DNA of 64,000 nt, taken from Myxococcales bacterium. GTDB taxonomy: Bacteria; Myxococcota_A; Polyangia; Polyangiales; Polyangiaceae. The DNA lies in assembly GCA_903642325.1 (NCBI GenBank), contig CAHJWM010000009.1, positions 62,001 to 126,000 on the forward strand, in the 5' to 3' direction. The position numbers and the translations under genes are program-made. This document shows, one piece after another, positions 1 to 8,502 of this stretch; the stretch's first letter is position 1, and each line of letters starts with the position of its first letter. The notes under the pieces were generated by a model. It was not told the origin of the DNA. It made no database searches and saw nothing but the letters and a program-made list of their open reading frames with translations.

Positions 1-65
1 CCACGCTCCTCCTCGCCGGTAATGCGGTCCAGTTCGGGGTCGGCGGGGTGGGGGAGATCGGCCAT
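1..65 (-). CDS. N-terminus of an unknown protein, cut by the window edge
   Basis: An open frame on the minus strand begins with ATG at 65 and runs off the left edge. It reads MADLPHPADPELDRITGEEE, an acidic and proline-containing N-terminus. No Shine-Dalgarno sequence is clear upstream, and a run of eight A (T on this strand) lies about 20 bases before the start. The piece is too short to assign a family. It could be a chance frame. Confidence 0.3.
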   Translation of the reverse strand, partial: MADLPHPADPELDRITGEEER

Positions 66-323
66 CGGGCGGGGGGCGCGTAGTGCGAAAAAAAAGGGCT
101 AGGGCGCGTACCACGCGCAGCGCGTGGAGTCGACGGCGGAGGGCCCAGCAATTGCTCGTCACGTAAAAGTTCGCCCGGCCGCCGAGGTGCGCGCATTGCG
201 GAGAACATTCGACAACTTACGCTTCCACGGTCGGCGCGCGACTTCCGGGCACGAGGGGCCGGTGCCATGATGCCGTCGGCGCGTCCATCCCGCGTCAGAG
301 GGAGCCCCGATTTGGACAACTCG

Positions 324-1307
324 ATGCGCGCCATGCTCCTCACGGCACCACGCGAGCCCCTGGTCGAGGAGCGCGTGCCGATTCCGGCGGTCGGGCACGG
401 CCAGCTGTTGATCCGAGTGCGCGCTTGCGGGGTGTGCCGAACCGACTTGCACGTTCGCGATGGCGAGCTCGGCGAGCCTAAGCTCCCGCTTATTTTGGGC
501 CATCAGATCGTCGGCACCGTGGCGGCCATCGGCGACGGCGTGGATGGTTTCAGAGAGGGGCAACGGGTCGGGGTGCCATGGCTTGGGCGCGCGTGCGGCG
601 AGTGTCGATATTGCTTGAGCGAGCGCGAGAACCTGTGCGACCGCGCGCGATTTACCGGCTATCAGGTCGACGGTGGCTACGCGGAGTATGCGCTGGCCGA
701 GCCACGATTTGCGCTGCCCTTGCCCGGCTCTTTTTCGGACGTGCAGGTGGCGCCACTGTTGTGCGCGGGACTCATCGGCTACCGAGCTCTCAGCATGACC
801 TACGACGCCGAGCGCTTGGGCCTATACGGCTTCGGTTCGGCCGCCCACATCATCGCGCAAGTTGCCGCATTCCAGGGCCGCAAAGTGTTTGCGTTCACGC
901 GCCCGGGCGACCTGAAAAATCAAGACTTTGCCCGAAGCGTGGGCGCAGTCTGGGCCGGGGGCTCCGATCTCGCACCGCCGGAAGAGTTGGACGCGGCGAT
1001 CATCTTCGCGTCTGCGGGCAGCCTCGTGCCGCGAGCCCTGCGCGCGGTAGGCAAGGGCGGCATCGTGGTCTGCGCGGGTATTCACATGAGTGACATCCCG
1101 TCCTTTCCTTACGAGACGCTTTGGGGCGAACGCTGCTTGCGCTCGGTCGCGAACCTGACCCGTCGCGATGGTCTCGAGTTCCTCGAGCTTGCCCCGCGGG
1201 TGCCCGTGCACACCGAGGTGCGGACGTACTCGCTAGCCGAAGCGAACGACGCCTTGCTCGATCTTCGCAATGGTGCAGTCAAGGGCGCCCTCGTGCTCAC
1301 GATCTGA
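324..1307 (+). CDS. Zinc-dependent alcohol dehydrogenase (MDR superfamily)
   Basis: Medium-chain dehydrogenase of the zinc alcohol dehydrogenase type, expected to interconvert alcohols and aldehydes with NAD(P). The catalytic zinc motif CGVCRTDLH and the GHQIVG segment lie in the first 70 residues, followed by the structural zinc loop CGECRYCLSERENLC. A glycine-rich cofactor stretch (LYGFGSAAH) follows in the middle. I chose ATG at 324, which gives 327 aa beginning MRAMLLTAPREPL, the usual family start; the frame is open upstream to 267 but that extension looks non-coding. GAGGGAG lies about 20 bases upstream, a weak ribosome site. The gene stands alone and is convergent with the phosphatase that follows. 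The substrate cannot be told from sequence. Confidence 0.92.
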   Translation: MRAMLLTAPREPLVEERVPIPAVGHGQLLIRVRACGVCRTDLHVRDGELGEPKLPLILGHQIVGTVAAIGDGVDGFREGQRVGVPWLGRACGECRYCLSERENLCDRARFTGYQVDGGYAEYALAEPRFALPLPGSFSDVQVAPLLCAGLIGYRALSMTYDAERLGLYGFGSAAHIIAQVAAFQGRKVFAFTRPGDLKNQDFARSVGAVWAGGSDLAPPEELDAAIIFASAGSLVPRALRAVGKGGIVVCAGIHMSDIPSFPYETLWGERCLRSVANLTRRDGLEFLELAPRVPVHTEVRTYSLAEANDALLDLRNGAVKGALVLTI

Positions 1308-1423
1308 ACGCGCCGATCTTCTTGATGGTCACGCGGCGTCTTGCAGGTCGGCATAACCTTCGGCGTCCCGGGTCGGCTCGTCCCATCTGAGCCTTCGCAC
1401 TCAGCTCATCGGCCGATGAAAGG

Positions 1424-2989
1424 CTAGCCGCGTATGGCTTCGCCGGCGGTATAGGGAGCGGCCCGCTCGATGCTCAGCTCGCGTTTTAGGGCTCGAGCCA
1501 GCGGCTCCAGCTTGTCGCGGGCGGCCAGCAGCTCGAGCTCGAGATCGCCGGGCCCGTCGATCACCACGTCCACCCGGTCGGGAAAGACATAGCAACGCAG
1601 GCGTTTGACGAGCTGGCTATGACCGCGGTCGAGCGCCACCGCCAGGCGCAGTGTGCCTGACAGGACTTTGACTAGGCGCTGTTGCTCGCAGGTGAGGTGC
1701 GAAAGCCGGTCGTGGCTGTTCTTCGGTCGCTCTTGACGGTGATAAAAGACCAGCAAGCCTAGCAAGTCGATCTCTTCGTCCGTGAAGCCGCGCAACGTCG
1801 CATTTCGCACGATATAGCGTGAATGCCGGTGGCGATCGGCGTAACCGATCTGTCGCCCCACACCGTGTACGAGGGCCGAAAACTCCAAGAGCTCCCGCTC
1901 GTACGCGCCGAAACCGTGCATCTCCACGGTCTGGTCGAACAACTCCAATGCAAGCCGGGCAATGTGCTGCTCGCGCGGATCGTCGCGCTCGTACTTGCGC
2001 GCGAGCTCCACTATGCTGCGCCGGCGCGGATCGGGGATCGGGGCGTGGGTGGTTGGCGCGCGTCCGTGGCGCTCCAAAAAGTCCCAAATCACTCCTTCGC
2101 GCAGCGAGGCATCGCACAGCGTTAGCTCTTCGACCTCCGCCATCTCGAGCAACTCGCTCAGCAGCACGCCGCCCAGGTGAATCGTGTCCGCGCGCCCCTC
2201 GCCAATACCTTCGACTTTCGCACGCTTGGCGGGGTCGAGCTCGACCAAGCGCCGAGTGAGCTCGCGAATGTCTCGGCGACGCGCCGTTTGCGCATTCAGC
2301 GAGCGCCAGGGCGGGGCCCCGTTGGCCAGATGTGCGGCCTCGCCCAACGTGCGAATCGTGCCGGAAGTGCCGACGACGCGATCGAAGCCGAGCTTGTGGG
2401 CCTGCGACATGACCTCCGCCGCCGCCCCGTGGACGTATCCCTGGAGCTCGTACAGTTCGCGACGGCCCAGCGCAGCGGACGTGCCGCGATGATCAAGTAG
2501 GCGCTGCACGCCGAGGCGCAGGCTCTCGTTCATGAACACCGCCGTCTGGGTCCCGAGCGACAGCTCCACACTGCCCCCACCGATGTCGAAAACGAGGGTG
2601 CGTTCCTTCTGCAAGTCGAGCGCGTGGCGTACGGCTAAAAATATCAGCCGCGCTTCCTCCGTCCCCGAGATGACGCGCGGCAAGATCCCGGTTTCACGGA
2701 ACGTCGCGTCCAGGAGCTCCGTACCATTTTCGGCCTCGCGCGTGGCGCTCGTGGCAACGGCGAGGATCTCGTCCACCCCGCGGCTCTCGGCCAGCTTCAC
2801 GTAGCGGCGGAGCACGTCGAGCCCGTCGGCAAAGGCGCGTTCACTCAGGCGCATCGTGCCAAATAGGCCTTGACCCAAGCGCACCATCGTTTTTTGACGG
2901 TCGATCACGCTCAAGCCGTGATCCGGATTCACCTCCACCACCACCATGTGAATGGAATTGGTGCCGATGTCGATTGCAGCAATTTTCAT
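1424..2989 (-). CDS. ppx: Ppx/GppA-family phosphatase (exopolyphosphatase-like)
   Basis: Member of the actin/Hsp70-fold Ppx/GppA family, which degrades polyphosphate or pppGpp. The first phosphate-binding motif AIDIGTNSIHMVV is at the N-terminus and the second, FDIGGGSVELS, is near residue 145. The C-terminal part (about residues 340-450) resembles the HD-like helical domain of exopolyphosphatases, but the HD pair reads HG (ALVHGVGRQIGY), so metal-dependent HD activity is doubtful. Length is 521 aa, normal for the family. Its start overlaps the stop of the upstream esterase gene by ATGA, so the two are likely translationally coupled. Ppx and GppA activities cannot be separated by reading alone. 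Confidence 0.9.
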   Translation of the reverse strand: MKIAAIDIGTNSIHMVVVEVNPDHGLSVIDRQKTMVRLGQGLFGTMRLSERAFADGLDVLRRYVKLAESRGVDEILAVATSATREAENGTELLDATFRETGILPRVISGTEEARLIFLAVRHALDLQKERTLVFDIGGGSVELSLGTQTAVFMNESLRLGVQRLLDHRGTSAALGRRELYELQGYVHGAAAEVMSQAHKLGFDRVVGTSGTIRTLGEAAHLANGAPPWRSLNAQTARRRDIRELTRRLVELDPAKRAKVEGIGEGRADTIHLGGVLLSELLEMAEVEELTLCDASLREGVIWDFLERHGRAPTTHAPIPDPRRRSIVELARKYERDDPREQHIARLALELFDQTVEMHGFGAYERELLEFSALVHGVGRQIGYADRHRHSRYIVRNATLRGFTDEEIDLLGLLVFYHRQERPKNSHDRLSHLTCEQQRLVKVLSGTLRLAVALDRGHSQLVKRLRCYVFPDRVDVVIDGPGDLELELLAARDKLEPLARALKRELSIERAAPYTAGEAIRG

Positions 2990-3702
2990 GGTTGAATCGG
3001 CAAGGGCACGCGTTGAATGAGCCGCGCCAGCCCGTCCAGCACGGCGGGGGGAATGCCGTGACCGCCGTTGAACGGTATGAATTCGACGGGGAGGCCCGCT
3101 CCGCTCAGGGCGTCGCGCAGTTGCTCGGCGATCGCAAAGGGCAACACGGCGTCAGCGCGACCGTGGCTCTGCAGGACCGGTAAGCCTCGCCGGGCGGGCA
3201 TGAGCGGCAGCCACTCCAAGCGGGAGATGAGGGTGCCGCTCAACACGGCGAGACCGCCAAAGGGGTGCTGACTGCGGAGCACCGTGTCGGTCGCCAACAT
3301 TGCGCCTTGGGAAAAGCCTCCGATCACCATGGTTTCGGGCGCGGCGGAGAAATCCCGCCTCAGGACGGCGAGCAGTTCGAGGACCGCCGCGCGCGCGTCG
3401 TCCACGCCAGGCGGGACTTCGGCGCTGAGCCGGTCGGCGGCGCTGGTCGTGAATCGATCCTGCAGGCGAGACATGTCGATCGGCCACCAGGCTCGCCCGC
3501 CAAATCCGAGATCGAGCGGCGCCTCTGGAAACACGAAGCGTACGTCTCGAGAGACTTCGAGCTCTCGCCATAAGGGCACTAAATCGGTCCCTGGGGCGCC
3601 ATAGCCGTGCATCAGCACGACGACCGGGCCACTGCCGCCGCCTTCGCGGTCCACCCCGCCGCACAGGCGCGCACGTAGCGCGCCCACCTTGAGCTCTTTC
3701 AT
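2986..3702 (-). CDS. Phospholipase/carboxylesterase, alpha/beta hydrolase
   Basis: Small alpha/beta-hydrolase of the phospholipase/carboxylesterase family. The oxyanion region LMHGYGAPGTDL is near the N-terminus, the nucleophile elbow is GGFSQGAM (serine near residue 130), and later GRADAVLPF and NGGHGIPP supply plausible Asp and His. There is no signal peptide, so it should be cytoplasmic. The length of 238 aa fits the family. It is the first gene of a two-gene unit, its TGA overlapping the ATG of the Ppx-type phosphatase. The natural ester substrate is unknown. Confidence 0.85.
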   Translation of the reverse strand: MKELKVGALRARLCGGVDREGGGSGPVVVLMHGYGAPGTDLVPLWRELEVSRDVRFVFPEAPLDLGFGGRAWWPIDMSRLQDRFTTSAADRLSAEVPPGVDDARAAVLELLAVLRRDFSAAPETMVIGGFSQGAMLATDTVLRSQHPFGGLAVLSGTLISRLEWLPLMPARRGLPVLQSHGRADAVLPFAIAEQLRDALSGAGLPVEFIPFNGGHGIPPAVLDGLARLIQRVPLPIQP

Positions 3703-3795
3703 CGACGCCTACTTTAGCTCTGGAGCGCGCCAGATGGGTAGCAACCGACTCGAGTTTGACGAAGGCGGCGGCTCGTGATTCCTTTTGAGCGCCGA

Positions 3796-4203
3796 ATGGA
3801 TCTCAAGGGTTTGATGGGCGAGCTGCTGAGCGAGTTGAACCGCGTTGCCAAGGCGGACGGCGTGGTCGGTGCGGTGCGCGATGCAGGTCAAGCCAAGGTC
3901 CTCCCGCTGAGCAAGATCAGCATCGCGTTCGGAACGGTGCTCGGTGACGTCGGCGGCACGCGCCGCAGTGGCAACGATGAAAACGGCGCCGATGCGGAAG
4001 CCGGCGGAGCCGGCGGCGCGATCGTGGTCGAGCCGCGTGCCTTCGTCGTCGTGGGCGAAGACGGGGTGCCCCACTTGCTTGCGCTCCACCGCGGTAAAAC
4101 CGCCGTCGTACGACGCGGCGTCGAAATCCTGCCGACCCCCAGCGCTTCCAAGACCATTCCGGGGTCGGCCACGGCGCGCTTGAAGCCGCCCCGCGACGAG
4201 TGA
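3796..4203 (+). CDS. GerW/YtfJ-family protein (first copy)
   Basis: Resembles the GerW (YtfJ) family: a helical N-terminus (MDLKGLMGELLSEL), a middle beta stretch with VLPLSKISIAFGTVLGD, a glycine-rich loop (GGAGGAIVVEP) and the closing AFVVVGEDGVPHLLAL segment. The family is known from spore-forming Firmicutes but its biochemical role is unclear; this host is unlikely to make endospores. I prefer ATG 3796; a GTG at 3775 in frame has a better purine stretch upstream and would add seven residues. It is followed after 16 bases by a DUF2953-like gene and then a second GerW-like gene, the same pairing seen as ytfI-ytfJ in Bacillus. Confidence 0.75.
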   Translation: MDLKGLMGELLSELNRVAKADGVVGAVRDAGQAKVLPLSKISIAFGTVLGDVGGTRRSGNDENGADAEAGGAGGAIVVEPRAFVVVGEDGVPHLLALHRGKTAVVRRGVEILPTPSASKTIPGSATARLKPPRDE

Positions 4204-4219
4204 GGCAACGCTCGCCGCG

Positions 4220-4876
4220 ATGCTCTGGTTAGCCGCGGGCGTCGTGCTCCTCGGGCTGCTCGTGTCACTCGCGCTGCTGATGCCGGTGTCGCTGACGAGC
4301 AACCTACAAGCGCGCGCCGCGCCATCCGGGGTTTGGGCAGTCGCCATCGGCTTCGGTATGGGCCCGTTCGCCGTGAGCGCGGCGGCGGCGGCGGCCGTGC
4401 CTGCATTTGCGACGTGTCACGTGTTTGGTCGACAGCTGTTGCGCATGCCACTGCGTTGGCCGCGGCGGGCGCCGGAAGCCCCCCTATCCGAGACCGCTCC
4501 GGGGCAACGAACCACGGGCCATTCGCCCCCGTTTCTTCGCTTCGTCCGCGCGCTCGATCCGGTCGAAGTTGCGCTCGCTTGCTGGCACAACGAGCGCGTT
4601 GTTCAGGTCGAATCGCTGGTCGTCGACCTCGACTACTCTTTTCGCGACGTGGCGCTCACCGGTCGCACATTGGCCGCGCTGTACATGCTTTCGGCCCTGC
4701 TTCCCGAGCGCTGCCGAATCAACCAGACTCCGTCGTGGGCATTCGAAGACCGCGCGCAGCTGGTACTCGACGGACGATTTCGAATCTGGCTCGGGCGGCT
4801 GATGCTCGCGCTAATGCTATTCGTGCTAAAACACCGCCGTCTGATGGTGCAACGCAGCCCGCCCGCCAGTGAGTGA
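4220..4876 (+). CDS. DUF2953-like membrane protein (YtfI-like)
   Basis: A 218-aa protein with an N-terminal hydrophobic segment (residues 2-22), a second hydrophobic, alanine-rich stretch around 40-65, and a C-terminal hydrophobic helix (LMLALMLFVL). The segment YSFRDVALTGRTLAALYML followed by a PSWAF...VLDGRFRIWLGRL pattern matches my memory of DUF2953, whose Bacillus member YtfI lies beside YtfJ. Sandwiched between two GerW/YtfJ-like genes, it probably works with them at the membrane. The function is unknown. The assignment rests on pattern and context, not on a search. Confidence 0.65.
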   Translation: MLWLAAGVVLLGLLVSLALLMPVSLTSNLQARAAPSGVWAVAIGFGMGPFAVSAAAAAAVPAFATCHVFGRQLLRMPLRWPRRAPEAPLSETAPGQRTTGHSPPFLRFVRALDPVEVALACWHNERVVQVESLVVDLDYSFRDVALTGRTLAALYMLSALLPERCRINQTPSWAFEDRAQLVLDGRFRIWLGRLMLALMLFVLKHRRLMVQRSPPASE

Positions 4877-4883
4877 CGAAGAC

Positions 4884-5357
4884 ATGAGCGAATCCAAAAT
4901 CGGCGACATCGTGAGCAGCCTGCTCTCGGGCATGCACGGCATCTCGAGGAGCGAGACCATCGTCGGTGAGCCGCAGCAGGCGGGCGAAGCCACGGTGATC
5001 CCGGTTCATCGCTTGAAAATAGCGTTCGGTGCCGGCAGCGCGGCGGCTGGCGCGAAGACTGGCAAAGGCGGCGGCAGGTCCGGTGGCTATGGGGTGGGCG
5101 GCGCGGTGGAGCTCGATCCGGTGGCCGTGATCGCCATCAGCAAACAGGGGCACGCCCACCTGCTCACGGTCGATGGTGAAGAGACCAATACCTGGGCCCG
5201 GCTTCTCGAAGAGGTGCCGGAGATCGTCGGCCGCTTGGCGCAATCCGTCGGGGAGCGCGTGCGCCTGGAGCTGAACGCTCGCGGCGCGCCACGTGCCGAG
5301 ACGGGCGTGACAAGCGAAGCGGCCCAGCCGGCGTTGGCTGACCCCAAACGCGACTGA
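4884..5357 (+). CDS. GerW/YtfJ-family protein (second copy)
   Basis: Second GerW-like protein, with the same order of blocks as the first: helical start (IGDIVSSLLSGMHGI), VIPVHRLKIAFGAGS, a glycine-rich loop (GKGGGRSGGYGVGGAVELDP) and AVIAISKQGHAHLLTV. It then has a longer C-terminal tail (about 50 residues) predicted to start as a helix and end disordered. ATG 4884 is preferred; a GTG at 4869 in frame would overlap the end of the DUF2953-like gene by eight bases. The tight packing suggests one operon from about 3.8 to 5.36 kb. Confidence 0.75.
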   Translation: MSESKIGDIVSSLLSGMHGISRSETIVGEPQQAGEATVIPVHRLKIAFGAGSAAAGAKTGKGGGRSGGYGVGGAVELDPVAVIAISKQGHAHLLTVDGEETNTWARLLEEVPEIVGRLAQSVGERVRLELNARGAPRAETGVTSEAAQPALADPKRD

Positions 5358-5426
5358 AACACCGCCGGAGCGCAGACGCTCCCGTTGGCCTGAGCCTATT
5401 CCTGTGGCTTACTTGCCGCCGCAAGC

Positions 5427-6074
5427 ATGGATCCACGGGTAATCGCGGGCGCACTTGGCAGCTATCTGAAAGACCACCCGGAGGAGCTCTGGCGTGTGCT
5501 GCGCAATGCCCTGGCACTGCGCTTCGGCATCCCCATCGCCGGGCTGCGTTGGCTGGCGATCAAGGGCGCCGGAAAGAAGGCGCCGAGGGACCTCCAGATC
5601 GAGGCGGTGCCGCCCGGTGTGCGCCTGACCGCGTCACTCGACCTGATGGGCACTCCAGTTCGGGCGTCGGCAGCGGTGTACGTCGAGCGCGTGCGACTCA
5701 ATGAGCAGGAGCTCGTGCTCGAGATACGCTTGGCCGAAGTCTCGCTGAAAGTCACGGACGAGAAGTCGGCGACTCCGATCGCGGCCCTTCTGAGATCGGG
5801 CGCTCTCGACCTCAGCAAGCCGGGCAACCTCGCCGCCTACATGCCCAAGCGCCCGGCGATATTAATCGACGCCAAGGATGACCGCATCGTGCTCGACTTG
5901 ATGAAGCACCCTACGTTCGCGCGCAGTGAGCACGCGCAGCGGCTCGTGCGCGTGCTGGCTCCGCTGATCACGGTCACCGGCATCGAAACAGGACCCGCGC
6001 ACTTGGACGTGGCGCTCCGGCCTTTTCCAAGGGGTATCGCCGAAGTGATCGCGCGCGTGCGCAAGCGGCTTTAG
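5427..6074 (+). CDS. Hypothetical protein, 215 aa
   Basis: Not recognised. The 215-residue protein has no signal peptide or clear membrane segment. It begins with a helical stretch (residues 1-45), then alternates hydrophobic and charged residues in a beta-rich pattern (for example LTASLDLMGTPVRASAAVYV), and ends with a basic tail (RVRKRL). This pattern is reminiscent of lipid-binding barrel or DUF2993-like proteins, but I cannot support that assignment. It starts 69 bases after the second GerW-like gene on the same strand and may belong to that unit. Confidence 0.65.
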   Translation: MDPRVIAGALGSYLKDHPEELWRVLRNALALRFGIPIAGLRWLAIKGAGKKAPRDLQIEAVPPGVRLTASLDLMGTPVRASAAVYVERVRLNEQELVLEIRLAEVSLKVTDEKSATPIAALLRSGALDLSKPGNLAAYMPKRPAILIDAKDDRIVLDLMKHPTFARSEHAQRLVRVLAPLITVTGIETGPAHLDVALRPFPRGIAEVIARVRKRL

Positions 6075-6116
6075 CCTGCGCCGCGAAGCGGGGCTGCCTC
6101 GAAGCGTGACCTTCCG

Positions 6117-7916
6117 TCATTCTCCAGCGGGCGCGGCCCCGATTGGGGGCAATTGAGCTCGCGCTTTCGGAGCTTTGGGCTCGGGTTTGCCTTCCCACCA
6201 TGCTTTCAGTCGAGCAATGCTGAACGGACGCGAATAGGCATAGAGCGCCATGAGGCTGAGCGCGTAGAACAGCCACGCTTGCGCCGTGAACCGGTCATCC
6301 ACCCAATAAAAGCCGCTCGGGGCGTACAGTAGAATCGTGCTGATACCGCTCGTGACCACGATCGGCGGTCCCAGCGAGGGCCGCACAGTGATGAGCGCCG
6401 GTAGCACCAGGAACAGCGAATAGTAATAACACGTCAGGTTGGTGAAGGAGATCACCAGGCACACGCCGAGTGAGAGCCCAATCCAGAGCTGCTTCGTGCG
6501 CCGCAAGGCCCACGCCGTCCAGGCGAACACGAGCGCGCAGATCAGGAGAAACAATGGCTTCATGGCCTTGAAGCGGTCGAGCCGGCCTTGCTTCCAGCCC
6601 TCGAACGGATCATCCATGTTGTCGTCCCTCAGGAAGCGCATGCGACCGCTCCAGTTGTGGACGAGCATGGTCTCGAGCCCCATGTGGTTGGTGAGTGGCG
6701 TCGCGTTGTGGACCTTGATCGTGTGACCGAAGAACTGCTTGTACGAGTCCGCGCCGCACACCGCGACACTAGCCGGGACAAGCACGGCAAAGGCCACCAG
6801 GGCACCCGCGATCAGGCGCCGGTGATCGGGATGCAAGTACCCGAGCAGACCCGGTTCCCGCTGGATGGTCAGCCTGCCGGGCGCGGCCGTCGCTTCACCC
6901 GTGGTCCCAAAGCGTACGCGGCGGATGATCTCGAAGACGACCATGATCGCCCAGCCGCCGAAAAAAATGACTGGGAAAACGCGCAAGAGCGAAGACCACA
7001 TGAGCGCACCGCCGGCCAAAAAATACTTGCGCTTTTTGGCGCAGCACACCGCGGCGACCAAAAAGAATAGCCAGTCCTGACGCAAGAAGGCGCCGCCCGT
7101 CCAATAGAAGTTCGCGGGCGCATTGCAGCCCCAAAACACGATCGCTACAGCCATGGCGCGATAGCCAAAAGCCCAAAAATACATCAGCACGATGCCCACG
7201 TGAAAAGCCACGTCGATCATCGAGAGAAGCTTGAAATAGCCGTCGCCCGCGGGCGCAAAGCTCCCGAAGAATTTGCCCTCCATGCCCCAGACCGGCGGCG
7301 GATTGTAGCCGTGGTCCTTCTGCATGTTGTCCCAGTAACTGCCCGCCGATGAGTGATAAAACCAATCGACGTCTTTCTTCCAGGACTCCCAGCGGGCGGC
7401 GGTGAAGCGGTTCTTGCACTGCCCCGGGTCGGACAGCACGTACGTGTCTTTGACCGGCGTGATCAAGTTCTTGCGCAGATCCCGCAAGTCCCGCCCGGCC
7501 ACGGCCGCTCCGCGCCCAAGCTCGATCTCCGCGATCGCGGTGCACTCGTAGAGTTGGTTGTAGCCAATCTCTCGGAAGTATTTGGAGCCTAGGTAGTAAT
7601 GGAAAAATTCGTGGCGGTGATAGTATTCACTGTACCGAACGTTCGGGTTGAAACCGTCGAAGTAGGTGAAGAACGCGGCCACCGTGAGCACGACGGCGAC
7701 CCAGCGTTTGGTCTTCTTCGAAATGCGCTCGCGTAACCTCGCGGCACGCATCTCGTACATGAGCAGAAGCGCCGTCGCCATCGTCAGGAAGACGCGCGTG
7801 CCCTTCATGAAGCCCTCCCAATGGGTCTTCTCGAAGATCGTGTTCTGCCAAAAGAAGTCCTGGCCCGGAGCCAACGAGGCCGAGGCCGCATTCAGCGTAG
7901 AAAGCAGGGTCATCAC
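6117..7916 (-). CDS. Large multi-pass membrane protein, GT-C/GT87-like
   Basis: A 599-aa integral membrane protein with about ten hydrophobic segments. After a first membrane helix (about residues 40-55) and a second (about 72-88) comes a long extracytoplasmic stretch rich in aromatic residues (YFDGFNPNVRYSEYYHRHEF). The arrangement of a polar loop with acidic and aromatic residues after the first helices, followed by repeated membrane helices, resembles polyprenyl-phosphate-dependent GT-C glycosyltransferases such as GT87. No single catalytic motif proves it. It is transcribed away from a structured intergenic region that ends in a terminator-like hairpin about 100 bases before the start codon. 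Confidence 0.75.
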   Translation of the reverse strand: MMTLLSTLNAASASLAPGQDFFWQNTIFEKTHWEGFMKGTRVFLTMATALLLMYEMRAARLRERISKKTKRWVAVVLTVAAFFTYFDGFNPNVRYSEYYHRHEFFHYYLGSKYFREIGYNQLYECTAIAEIELGRGAAVAGRDLRDLRKNLITPVKDTYVLSDPGQCKNRFTAARWESWKKDVDWFYHSSAGSYWDNMQKDHGYNPPPVWGMEGKFFGSFAPAGDGYFKLLSMIDVAFHVGIVLMYFWAFGYRAMAVAIVFWGCNAPANFYWTGGAFLRQDWLFFLVAAVCCAKKRKYFLAGGALMWSSLLRVFPVIFFGGWAIMVVFEIIRRVRFGTTGEATAAPGRLTIQREPGLLGYLHPDHRRLIAGALVAFAVLVPASVAVCGADSYKQFFGHTIKVHNATPLTNHMGLETMLVHNWSGRMRFLRDDNMDDPFEGWKQGRLDRFKAMKPLFLLICALVFAWTAWALRRTKQLWIGLSLGVCLVISFTNLTCYYYSLFLVLPALITVRPSLGPPIVVTSGISTILLYAPSGFYWVDDRFTAQAWLFYALSLMALYAYSRPFSIARLKAWWEGKPEPKAPKARAQLPPIGAAPAGE

Positions 7917-8002
7917 GAGCAGGGTCGTACACTAGAGAAGCTGGGTTGTCAGCGGGTAACCCGGTGCAACCTCGACGACCCAGCCCAGCTTGCCATCGGA
8001 CC

Positions 8003-8045
8003 CAAACAAAAAACTACCCGGGCAATCCTTGGATTACCCGGGTAG
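8003..8045 (-). terminator. Rho-independent terminator on the minus strand
   Basis: The arms 8014-8028 and 8031-8045 pair over 15 positions with a single C/A mismatch and a two-base loop. On the minus strand the stem is followed at once by TTTTTTGTTT (8004-8013). It would end leftward transcripts arriving from the 8.05-8.5 kb region, before the membrane-protein gene that starts at 7916. It could be a simple terminator or an attenuator for that gene. Confidence 0.75.
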
Positions 8046-8450
8046 TCGTAGCGAGCCCCAGTCTCCCGGAGGGGGTGAGGGGCGTTGGCAGCTTGGCCGC
8101 GCGATCGACGCGCAACTCAGGACGTACCTAGCCGTAGATACCAAAACCCAGATCGCGCACTCGCGACCGGCTTTGCTCGGCTAACCTCGAGGGTCCACCT
8201 CCGGGATAACGGTACAACTACTAATCATGCCTGTCCTCCTCCGGCTATTGCCGGACGCCCGGCGCACCCTCACGCGAACGGTACGAGCCCATCAGTAGGC
8301 TCTCGCTCGCAAAGGCGTGTTGTGGGCGCTTCCGAAAGGAGACCGCAAAGCGGTCTCGACCCAATAGTGCAGGCGCGGGGGTGCTCCTCCACCGGACAAG
8401 CCCGGGAACGATGATTCCAGCCTGCACGTTGGTTCAGAACTTAGCACGTG
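8003..8450 (-). ncRNA. Candidate structured RNA or long structured leader
   Basis: A gene-free stretch with unusually many perfect dyads: an 8-bp outer stem 8367-8374/8420-8427 enclosing smaller hairpins (8380-8383/8390-8393 and 8405-8408/8415-8418), an 8-bp hairpin 8339-8346/8350-8357, CCGGC/GCCGG around 8242-8255, and GAGCC/GGCTC at 8285-8289/8298-8302. On the minus strand it ends in the strong terminator at 8003-8045. A possible minus-strand promoter upstream reads TTGCTG, 18 bases, TGCTAA. I compared it by eye with tmRNA, RNase P RNA, SRP RNA and common riboswitches and saw no signature. It may be a new RNA or a regulatory leader of the membrane-protein gene; no coding frame looks convincing. 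Confidence 0.4.
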
Positions 8451-8502
8451 GTTTTCGCCCGTTCCAGCAAATTTAACGACTATTTTGAGTGAACGCTTGC
8501 CG

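Noticed and set aside
8003-8450. tmRNA, RNase P RNA or SRP RNA as identity of the structured region
   Set aside because: No GGTTTCGAC, no GAGGAAAGTCC-type core and no GGTCAGGTCCGGAAGG-type loop were found on either strand.
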